DNA of 64,000 bases from Paenibacillus sp. PK3_47. Lineage in GTDB: Bacteria > Bacillota > Bacilli > Paenibacillales > Paenibacillaceae. The position numbers were made by a program, and so were the translations under genes. Positions 57,547 through 64,000 of the stretch are shown one piece after another (within the stretch, counting starts at the first letter, position 1; each line of letters opens with the position of its first letter). The stretch spans positions 2,976,001 to 3,040,000 of the forward strand of contig NZ_CP026029.1 of NCBI RefSeq assembly GCF_023520895.1. Direction: 5' to 3'. The notes under the pieces were generated by a model, which saw nothing but the letters and a program-made list of their open reading frames with translations, ran no database searches and was not told the origin of the DNA.

Positions 57547-57783
57547 ATGGAAGTAACAGCGCAGGAAGTAGCCGAATGGATGGTCAAGGAGATCCGATTC
57601 ACCGGAACCCTTCACCAGACGGCCGCGATTGAATATGTGAAGGCAAACTTTGGGGAGCAGTTCGTCTTTGTGAACGAGAACGGCAACGCCTCATTATCCA
57701 AGGATGTGAAGAAAGCTTTCCGCAAGCTGCACGGCGGGAGAATTGCCTGGGACCGTGACGGATTTATGTGGGCCTGGACCTGA
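57547..57783 (+). CDS. Small conserved protein, DUF6953-like
   Basis: A 78-residue soluble protein. It matches the pattern of a small Bacillota family: EVTAQEVAEWMVKEI at the start, FVFVNENGNASLSKDVKKAF in the middle and a tryptophan-rich end (IAWDRDGFMWAWT). It looks like a mini winged helix; function unknown. The ATG at 57547 has RBS AAAGGGG; the frame continues upstream without support. A bidirectional terminator follows. Confidence 0.75.
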   Translation: MEVTAQEVAEWMVKEIRFTGTLHQTAAIEYVKANFGEQFVFVNENGNASLSKDVKKAFRKLHGGRIAWDRDGFMWAWT

Positions 57784-57824
57784 TCCCTTTCTTTGCGGGC
57801 GGACAATATACAGTCATTATAAAG

Positions 57825-57855
57825 AGACCGTTGCGGTGGGCGCAACGGTCTTTTT
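57825..57855. terminator. Bidirectional terminator
   Basis: AGACCGTTGCG-GTGGG-CGCAACGGTCT with T-run on the plus strand, between the DUF6953-like gene and the convergent helicase gene. Confidence 0.8.
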
Positions 57856-57867
57856 GATATGTGCCTG

Positions 57868-60195
57868 CTACACAGGAACCTCCCGGGTGCTCTTCTCCAT
57901 GGGGGAGCTGCAGAGCGGACAGGGCTTGGAGGACAGATGGTCCTCGGCCCCGCCGGCCTTCATCCGGGTCCAGCCCTTGCAGGCTGCGCTGGCGCAGTTC
58001 CAGACGGGAACAGTGTGGGTTCTTGTTCCGGAAGGCCTGCCCCCTGGCCGTACCGCCGCCGCCGGCCGGCTGCGGGGGCCCGACGCTGCGGAAGGAGCGG
58101 AGGCTGGTGCAGCTGAACGGAAAGCGGAGAGCATGAAGCGGGAGACTTCCGCCTTTTTGCCGCGGTGTCTTGCCGGGGAGCTGATGAACAGCTCCTCCCG
58201 GGCTCTTGTAACCGCTACGTAAGCCAGTCTGCGCTCCTCCTCCAGCGCCGCCATGGCAGCATTTGCCGCAGCCTTGTCGACTACTACGGCTCCGGACCTG
58301 GCCGGTTTCCGCTCCTTCAGCCGTTCGCTCTCCAGCGCAGAGCTGTGCGGAAGAATGCCTTCGGAGGCCCCGATCAGAAAGACTACGGGGAATTCCAGTC
58401 CCTTGGATTTATGGATGGTCATCAGGGCTACCCGGTTGCCCTGCTCCTTGAGACCGGGCTGGCGGCTCAGTTCGCTGCGCTCGGTAATATTATCGATGAA
58501 CTCCAGAAAGACGGGAATGCTGCTGAACCGCTCCGCCGAAGCTTCAAGCTCGTCCAGCATTTCCTTCAGCGTCTCCCGGTGCAGGGTAGCCTGATGGCGC
58601 TCATTGGCTTCAATGAAATGATCATAAAATTTCGTGCGGATCTGGCGGATCGCCTGCAGCGGAGTTACACCGGCAAGTCCGCGGATCAGCTCCAGCCGTT
58701 CCCGCAGCTTCGCGCCCTTGAAATCCTCCATCCCCGGCAGCGAGAGCAGATGGATCAGCGGTCCCTGCTTCGGCTGGACTGCCTCCATCCGGCGGATGTG
58801 CTCCATCCCTTTCTCCCGGTTCATGTACAGCGTCGGCAGGATGTTCTCCATGGCGGCGAAATCACGCCGGTTCATCGACAGCCGCAGATGGTCCAGTACA
58901 GGTGAAATGAGCCAGTGCTCATACAGCAGCTGGCCTTCCCCGTAATCAACATAGGGAACATCCCGCAGCAGCAGGCGCTCCAGAATGGCCCGGTTGCTGC
59001 TGGATGCCCGGTACAGCAGGGCGAAGTCACGGTATTCCCTGTCTCCGCTGCTGACCTCGCTGATGATATGCTCAATAATCTGCTCGGCTTCCTCGTCTGC
59101 AGTCTGCGGGCGGAAATATCGGGGCTGGCGGCCGGTGCCCCTTGCCGCCTGCAGGGTCTTGGAGCGCCGCCGCGTGTTATGGCGGATAATCCCGTTGCCC
59201 AGACCGACAATCGCCGGTCCTGAACGGTAATTGATGTCCAGAGTGATCACCTTAGCATTCTTGTACAGCTTCTCGAACTCCAGAATGAACTCGCTGCGTG
59301 CCCCGTTAAAGGAGTAGATCGTCTGGTCATCATCGCCGACCACCATCAGATTCTGCTGCGGGTAGGCAATCATTTTGACGAGTTCATATTGCAGCGCATT
59401 CGTATCCTGGAACTCATCCACCATTACATATTGATATTTCTGCTGCAGCTCCTGCAGCAGGACAGGCTGCTGTTTAAGCATCCGGTAGGCGAACAGCAGC
59501 ACATCATCAAAATCCATTTTGAAATGATCGGTTTTCCACTGCTCATAACGCAGCAGAATGGCCTTCATTTCCTGCTCGGCCGGCGTATTCTCCGGCAGTT
59601 CCTCCGGTTCACCCATATTCATTTTGCAGGAGGAGAGCAGGGCAAGCAGCGTCTCCGGGGGATAGGCGTCCTTCGGCAGGCCAAGCTCCCGCATAATCTG
59701 CTTCAGCAGAATGTGCTGGCGCCGGGTCTCAGAGAAGATATCCTGCTGCAGCCCCTGGCGGCGCAGGAAGTACAGGAAGAAGGAATGGAAGGTGCGGGCC
59801 TGCAGCCGGGCAGCATCGTCCTTGCTCACGCCCGGCAGCAGGGCGATCCGCTCGCGCATTTCCGCTGCTGCCTTGCTGGAGAAGGTCAGCAGCAGCAGCC
59901 GGCCTGGCGCAATGCCGCGCACAGACAGCAAATAACCGGTTCTGCAGATCAGCACCGAGGTTTTACCGGAGCCGGCTCCGGCCAGGGTCAGCAGCGGTCC
60001 CTGGAAATGCCGGACGGCGGCGATCTGCGGCTGGTTCAGCAGAATTCCGCCTTCCTCCAGCCTGCGGAAGTAAGCGGCATCGGCATCCTCCGGTTTTACC
60101 ATTTCGCGGCTGGTCCGTGCCGACGCTACCGCGGCCTGGGGGATGCGTTCGCCGCTGGCGCCCAGCGGTATATTATGAAATAAAAGCTTGTTCAT
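57868..60195 (-). CDS. UvrD/PcrA-like superfamily 1 DNA helicase with C-terminal zinc motif
   Basis: A 775-residue 3'-5' helicase: Walker A LAGAGSGKTSVLICRTGYL (near 75), motif II VMVDEFQDTNALQYELVK (near 260), motif III VVGDDDQTIYSFNGA, motif V LMTIHKSKGLEFPVVFLIGA and motif VI RRLAYVAVTRAREELFI. After an Ala/Ser/Pro-rich stretch the end carries a four-cysteine motif (CASAACKGW ... CPLCSSPME), probably a zinc ribbon for DNA or protein contact, not part of canonical UvrD or PcrA. Role in repair or recombination is likely; a housekeeping PcrA would be elsewhere. The ATG at 60195 has RBS GAAGGTGA. Confidence 0.92.
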   Translation of the reverse strand: MNKLLFHNIPLGASGERIPQAAVASARTSREMVKPEDADAAYFRRLEEGGILLNQPQIAAVRHFQGPLLTLAGAGSGKTSVLICRTGYLLSVRGIAPGRLLLLTFSSKAAAEMRERIALLPGVSKDDAARLQARTFHSFFLYFLRRQGLQQDIFSETRRQHILLKQIMRELGLPKDAYPPETLLALLSSCKMNMGEPEELPENTPAEQEMKAILLRYEQWKTDHFKMDFDDVLLFAYRMLKQQPVLLQELQQKYQYVMVDEFQDTNALQYELVKMIAYPQQNLMVVGDDDQTIYSFNGARSEFILEFEKLYKNAKVITLDINYRSGPAIVGLGNGIIRHNTRRRSKTLQAARGTGRQPRYFRPQTADEEAEQIIEHIISEVSSGDREYRDFALLYRASSSNRAILERLLLRDVPYVDYGEGQLLYEHWLISPVLDHLRLSMNRRDFAAMENILPTLYMNREKGMEHIRRMEAVQPKQGPLIHLLSLPGMEDFKGAKLRERLELIRGLAGVTPLQAIRQIRTKFYDHFIEANERHQATLHRETLKEMLDELEASAERFSSIPVFLEFIDNITERSELSRQPGLKEQGNRVALMTIHKSKGLEFPVVFLIGASEGILPHSSALESERLKERKPARSGAVVVDKAAANAAMAALEEERRLAYVAVTRAREELFISSPARHRGKKAEVSRFMLSAFRSAAPASAPSAASGPRSRPAAAVRPGGRPSGTRTHTVPVWNCASAACKGWTRMKAGGAEDHLSSKPCPLCSSPMEKSTREVPV

Positions 60196-60204
60196 TGAAT
60201 TCAC

Positions 60205-60655
60205 CTTCGTTTATTAACATTGCAGTTATAAAGTTATAGTCAGGATTTTAGCCAATCTACACTATACCACTGTGTTTCCCTCTCTGTATAGAAACCCGGA
60301 GGCTGTTATTTTGAAAGAAATGCTGGAGAAATAAGCAAAATTTGCTGGAGGGTGAGATGAAAAATCAAATAACTGCAGAGCTCAGAATGTAGAGGGTGGG
60401 CGGGACTAAGGATGAGAGGGCTGGTGGAGTGAATGGGGACATGCGGAAACTCGATAATATGCAGGGCAGGCCGGGCCAAGGCTCCAGTGGCTGGAATCCA
60501 TAGCAACTGATCGACACCCACGGCCGAGTTTACATACACTTGGTCTTTTGAGCGCCGCAGGGGCACAATGTATTAGAAACTCCGCATACACTTGGCCCTT
60601 TTGTGGCCCAACGGCACGGTATACACGGTATATAGGTTATTCCGTGCGCCCGGCG
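60205..60655. other. Gene-free interval with a short repeat
   Basis: CATACACTTGG occurs at 60533 and 60595, 62 bp apart, each followed by YCTTTTG and a GC-rich CC...GGCAC segment. Reading frames of 60-86 residues exist on the minus strand but lack an RBS and look like low-complexity noise. I see no other structure. Confidence 0.5.
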
Positions 60656-61111
60656 CTATTTTATCCTGCTAAGAATGTAATTGGCCTTACGCTCGAACCT
60701 GCGGGGATTCTCCTCTTTGATTTCCTCCAGCAGAAAGGCGAGGCTCCGTTGTACCTGCGGCGGCATGCCGCTGGCAATAGCGGCGTAGTCCTTGAGCCAG
60801 TGGTCTTCATTCAGTATTCTCTTGTTCAAAATAATGGCCCAGTTGCGGGCCGTTTCCAGCATATCCGGCAGCGACTCCAGCAGCTGGGTCAGATACATTT
60901 CCTGCTGGTAGCTCTCTACAAAATGCACGAGGCTGAACATAACCTCCTCCTGCTCGGTTTCGTCGTCGAACACTTTGAAAATCTGCCGGATGACGTCATC
61001 CTCCATATTACCGGCCAGACCCTCCAGTGCCTGATCAAACCGCTCGAATTCAAGCTCCGTACGCAGCAGCCGGTTCTCATACAGCTGGGCAATTCCGGGA
61101 TACATGATCAT
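60656..61111 (-). CDS. Small acidic helical protein, possibly Imm30-like
   Basis: A 151-residue soluble, acidic, almost wholly helical protein. ETEQEEVMFSLVHFVESYQQ and NRILNEDHW-type segments resemble the Imm30 family of toxin immunity proteins, but I cannot confirm this by eye. Its ATG overlaps the stop of the HAD phosphatase gene by 4 bp (ATGA), so the two are translationally coupled. No toxin gene is nearby. Confidence 0.6.
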   Translation of the reverse strand: MIMYPGIAQLYENRLLRTELEFERFDQALEGLAGNMEDDVIRQIFKVFDDETEQEEVMFSLVHFVESYQQEMYLTQLLESLPDMLETARNWAIILNKRILNEDHWLKDYAAIASGMPPQVQRSLAFLLEEIKEENPRRFERKANYILSRIK

Positions 61112-61995
61112 TGAACCTTACCTTCCGGGTCCTGCTGCTTCTCCAGAAGATGCCGCAGTCCGGCGGCGACACCATGCTCTGCATTGCTCAGTGTAATGAA
61201 ATCGGCGGTTTCCTTGAGAATCGGAGCGGCATTCTCCATCGCAATTTTATAACCGGCCATTTCAAACATCGGCAGATCGTTGTAGCTGTCGCCCATTACG
61301 GCCACCTGTTCCGGCGGGATGCCGAAATGGGCGGCAAGCATGCCGACAGCGGCGCCTTTATTAGCATCCTGATGGTTGACTTCAATATTGTTCACATGGG
61401 ATGCGGTGATGATCAGGCCGGGAATGGCCGCAAACCGTGTCGAGGCTTCCTTCAGCAGCTCCCGGTTCAATGAAAAAGCCAGCGTTTTATAGATGACGTT
61501 CTCCTCTTTGCTCCAAATCTCTTCCATGCTCTCTACATAGGTAACAGCGGCCTGCTGAAACTGCTGGTCGATCATCGCCTTCAGCAGCCAGCTGACTTCT
61601 TCGGGTACCTCTTCATCGCTCAGCGAGGATAACTTCTCCAGCCTTACCCGCTTGTTAAGCTCTACATACACATTGTCTTCGGTATACACCTCGTAATACA
61701 AATCGGGTATTTCATTCATCCAGCGCAGTGCAGGAATGATGTCTTCTTTGTTCAGCGGCTTGCTCGCCGCGATAGTCCGGTCAGGCAGTGTCACTACCGC
61801 TCCGTTCAGGCTGACTACAGGGCATTCCAGGTCTGCCAGCCGCAGCTGCCGTTCAGCATCCATATATGAGCGTCCGGTGGCGATCATTACAATATGCCCC
61901 AGCTTCTGTGCCTGAACAATGGCTTCCCGGTTCTCGGGGCTAATATTGCCCTCCTCATTCAGCAGTGTTCCATCCATATCAAGTGCAATCAGCAT
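61108..61995 (-). CDS. Cof-type HAD-IIB hydrolase (sugar-phosphate phosphatase-like)
   Basis: A 295-residue phosphatase. HAD motif I is ALDMDGTLLNE (nucleophile Asp6, acid Asp8), motif II VSLNGA, motif III Lys in NHQDANKGAAVGMLAAHFG and motif IV VMGDSYNDLPMFEMAGYKIA; the C2B cap lies between. Relatives dephosphorylate sugar phosphates, flavin or PLP phosphates. Substrate unknown. It is translationally coupled to the small acidic protein downstream. Confidence 0.92.
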   Translation of the reverse strand: MLIALDMDGTLLNEEGNISPENREAIVQAQKLGHIVMIATGRSYMDAERQLRLADLECPVVSLNGAVVTLPDRTIAASKPLNKEDIIPALRWMNEIPDLYYEVYTEDNVYVELNKRVRLEKLSSLSDEEVPEEVSWLLKAMIDQQFQQAAVTYVESMEEIWSKEENVIYKTLAFSLNRELLKEASTRFAAIPGLIITASHVNNIEVNHQDANKGAAVGMLAAHFGIPPEQVAVMGDSYNDLPMFEMAGYKIAMENAAPILKETADFITLSNAEHGVAAGLRHLLEKQQDPEGKVQ

Positions 61996-62301
61996 GATGT
62001 TATACTCCTTTTTTTGCGTATTGTGGTAAAATGGTGCCCCTTCATGGGCCGTGAAATCGTTGCTTGTATCTTATCATTAATTATCTGAAAGTAAAAAATC
62101 CATTTTCAAGCAGATGTGATAAAAAGGCTGCAGCGGGGTAATAAAGGGGGCTTTCGAAAAATGATTTCACACGTGGTACAATGGGATTCAGACCAACAAG
62201 CGAACGGCCGGGTTATGCAGGCCGCGCCCTGCTGACCGGGACTGGGGTGTTTCGCCTGTCCGCAGAAAGTGCAGCTTGAGTTGTATGTAGGGGGGATAGC
62301 A
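61996..62301. other. Intergenic region before the DUF445 gene
   Basis: About 300 bp between divergent genes. TACAAT at 62176 may be a -10 element for the DUF445 gene but no matching -35 is seen. Otherwise nothing convincing. Confidence 0.3.
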
Positions 62302-63543
62302 ATGAAATCCAGGAATTTAGCTACTATATCGCTTGCCTTTATGGCCTGCGGTTTTCTGATTACCCTGTTTTTACCGGAGAATCTGGCAGTCATTCTGCTG
62401 AGAGGAGGCTTCGAGGCGGGGCTTGTCGGCGGGATCGCCGACTGGTTTGCAGTTACCGCATTGTTCCGTCATCCGCTGGGCCTGAAGATACCGCATACTT
62501 CACTTCTGCTCAAGAACCGGGATAAGATTGTGCAGTCACTGATCTCGGCCATGGAGACTGAACTGCTGAACAAGCAGAGCATTGAGAACAAGCTGGGCAA
62601 AATCAAATTTGTCAGGCTCGGCAGCACAATGCTTACGAAGTTTCTGGCGAGAAGAAAGGTCAGAACTGAAATTTTGCAGCAGGCCCGTGCTGTAGTGCTC
62701 CGGCTTCCGGTAGAGAAGGCGGTGCCTTACCTCCAATCAGCCGCAGCGGATTACCTCCGCCAAGCTGAGCTTGGTACTGCGGCTGATACGATCCTTACCA
62801 GACTGATGAATGACGGCAAGGATGTTGCCGCACTGGATTACGCGCTTGAAGGGATTTCGGGCTGGAGCAGCCGTCCTGAAACGAAAGCCCTGCTTGGCAG
62901 GATCGCCAGTGAAAAGCTGGCGGAAGTGAAGCTCGGAGGACTCAAGGGCATGGCTTTTCAGGCTTTTGTCGGATTTGTGGATGCCGATATGCTGGGAGAA
63001 ATGCTCCAGGGCATGCTGCAGTCCGGAATCCGTGATTTCCGTGAGGAGGACAGCCCGTACCGTGAGCAGGTCATCCGGGAAATCCGTGTTGCCCTGTTCC
63101 AGCTGGTGAACGATGAGTCTAAGATTGCACAGCTCAAGGAGTGGGCGCTCGGCGAGCTTCAGGGAGAAGCGGCAGGAGAGTTCGTGCAGCAGCAGCTGGA
63201 ACTGCTCCGCGGCAAAGCCGTTACATTGCTGGATGAAGAAAGCGCTGCTGGGGGCCGCAGGCTGTTCTCGCTGTACGCCATGCTTGTTCGCCGCATCAGC
63301 AGGGAGCAGGAATGGATTCAGAGCTGGGAAGACCGGATCCGCGGCTCGCTCCTTTCCTTTGTCGAAGCCAATCACTACCGGATCGGAGTTCTGGTCAAAG
63401 AAAACCTTGATCAGATGGACGATGCAACCCTGGTGGACATGCTGGAGAGCAAGGTGGGCAAGGATCTGCAGTGGATTCGTGTCAACGGCGCAGTTTGCGG
63501 CTTTGTAGTAGGCCTTGTGCTTACGGTAGCCCAGCTGTTTTAA
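62302..63543 (+). CDS. DUF445-family membrane protein
   Basis: A 413-residue protein of the DUF445 (YheB/YjiN) family. Hydrophobic segments are found at both ends (LATISLAFMACGFLITLFLP; VCGFVVGLVLTVAQLF), with the hallmark GGFEAGLVGGIADWFAVTAL and FRHPLGLKIPHTSLL near the N-terminus, and a long helical central region. Family function is not established. The ATG at 62302 has RBS GGGGGGA. A strong terminator follows. Confidence 0.9.
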   Translation: MKSRNLATISLAFMACGFLITLFLPENLAVILLRGGFEAGLVGGIADWFAVTALFRHPLGLKIPHTSLLLKNRDKIVQSLISAMETELLNKQSIENKLGKIKFVRLGSTMLTKFLARRKVRTEILQQARAVVLRLPVEKAVPYLQSAAADYLRQAELGTAADTILTRLMNDGKDVAALDYALEGISGWSSRPETKALLGRIASEKLAEVKLGGLKGMAFQAFVGFVDADMLGEMLQGMLQSGIRDFREEDSPYREQVIREIRVALFQLVNDESKIAQLKEWALGELQGEAAGEFVQQQLELLRGKAVTLLDEESAAGGRRLFSLYAMLVRRISREQEWIQSWEDRIRGSLLSFVEANHYRIGVLVKENLDQMDDATLVDMLESKVGKDLQWIRVNGAVCGFVVGLVLTVAQLF

Positions 63544-63555
63544 AGAACGGAAGAT

Positions 63556-63618
63556 AAAGAGGCAGCATAACACCTCTGAAGGCAGGCTTGCCGACAGAGA
63601 ATGTTATGCTGCCTTTTT
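63556..63618 (+). terminator. Long-stem terminator after the DUF445 gene
   Basis: GGCAGCATAACA (63561) and TGTTATGCTGCC (63602) form a 12-bp perfect stem with an inner TCTG/CAGA pair, followed by T5; AAAGA on the other side gives partial bidirectionality. Confidence 0.88.
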
Positions 63619-63651
63619 CCATTGAATCTGTGGACCGCTGCGTAATGCTGA

Positions 63652-63978
63652 CTACAGCAGATTTTTACCGTTACTGATGGTGAAGGCCTCCAGCACCGGG
63701 AGTACAAAGATTTTGCCGTCACCGAAGGAACCTTGTTCACCGGTCCGCGCGGTTCTCATGATAATGCTGATGACATCCTCCTTCTCATCATCATTGATTA
63801 CGATCATCAGCATCTTTTTGGAGATTTGATTGTAGTGGTTGGTTCCCACCTGAATGCCCTTCTGTTTGCCGCGTCCCAGCAGATCCATCTTGCTGATCGA
63901 GGGAAAGCCCGCGAGCATCAATTCCGCCATAACTTCATCCGCCTTCTCGGGCCTGATGATTGCCTTAATCATTAACAT
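63652..63978 (-). CDS. PII-family nitrogen regulatory protein (NifI1-like)
   Basis: A 108-residue trimeric PII signal protein that binds ATP/ADP and 2-oxoglutarate. MIKAIIRPEKADEVMAELML opens the first ferredoxin-like half; GRGKQKGIQVGTNHYNQI is the T-loop region and ARTGEQGSFGDGKIFVLPV the ATP-binding B loop and strand. The extended T-loop (GTNHY) and FPSISKMDLLGRG resemble NifI1, found beside nif genes of anaerobes, more than GlnB/GlnK. No nif or amtB gene is in the window. The ATG at 63978 has RBS AAAGGGTG; an ATG at 63972 is also possible. Confidence 0.9.
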   Translation of the reverse strand: MLMIKAIIRPEKADEVMAELMLAGFPSISKMDLLGRGKQKGIQVGTNHYNQISKKMLMIVINDDEKEDVISIIMRTARTGEQGSFGDGKIFVLPVLEAFTISNGKNLL

Positions 63979-64000
63979 CACAATGCACCCTTTCTACAGC

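Noticed and set aside
60306..60591. Small minus-strand frames in the gene-free interval
   Set aside because: No RBS, low-complexity sequence, and overlap with a short repeat; no reason to call a gene.

Overview
The window looks like a chromosome segment of a spore-forming Bacillota, most likely Paenibacillus or a close relative. Supporting signs are a spore-coat transglutaminase next to a collagen-like exosporium-type protein, an SLH-anchored surface protein, membrane-bound AraC-type regulators, a CtsR operator, an alanine dehydrogenase/AdeR pair, strong AGGAGG-type ribosome binding sites with many TTG/GTG starts, and moderately high GC. No rRNA, tRNA, phage, IS element or CRISPR array was found. 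Genus assignment is inference from gene content only.

Layout. 0-7.7 kb: end of a family 2 glycosyltransferase, an aldose-epimerase-like gene, an M20 amidohydrolase, ald, an 11-unit 51-bp repeat array, a PucR/AdeR-type activator of ald, and tgl. 7.9-16.5 kb: a collagen-like surface protein, hflX, a small frameshifted gene, and a coupled SWIM/SNF2 pair. 16.7-21.4 kb: a membrane AraC regulator, an orphan Bug/TctC binding protein and a KdgT permease. 21.6-22.85 kb: a second, 25-unit 51-bp array. 22.95-25 kb: an alkylation-repair operon (adaA-ogt-alkA). 25-31.4 kb: ECF sigma/anti-sigma, an alpha/beta hydrolase, a VOC protein facing a WYL regulator across a perfect palindrome, and a MocR regulator facing a GNAT enzyme. 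31.4-36 kb: a CtsR-type heat-shock operon (hsp20, a J-protein, clpB). 36.6-41.6 kb: a two-domain glycosyltransferase, an SDR, an AI-2E family exporter and small hypotheticals. 41.8-51.2 kb: a 1946-residue SLH surface phosphoesterase, a two-component system and a TolB-like lipoprotein. 51.8-56.9 kb: a candidate small RNA, a MarR regulator, three 65-bp leader repeats and an arylsulfotransferase with a sulfonate-type ABC transporter. 57-64 kb: small hypotheticals, a UvrD-like helicase, a HAD phosphatase coupled to a small acidic protein, a DUF445 protein and a PII protein.

The most unusual feature is the intergenic repeat system. Two arrays 16 kb apart share an exact 51-bp period, an 18-bp palindromic core, and alignable linkers. 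Smaller clusters near 36.2 and 51.5 kb use different sequences but keep a spacing of about 50 bp. The pattern suggests a common architecture with interchangeable palindromes rather than coding sequence or CRISPR.
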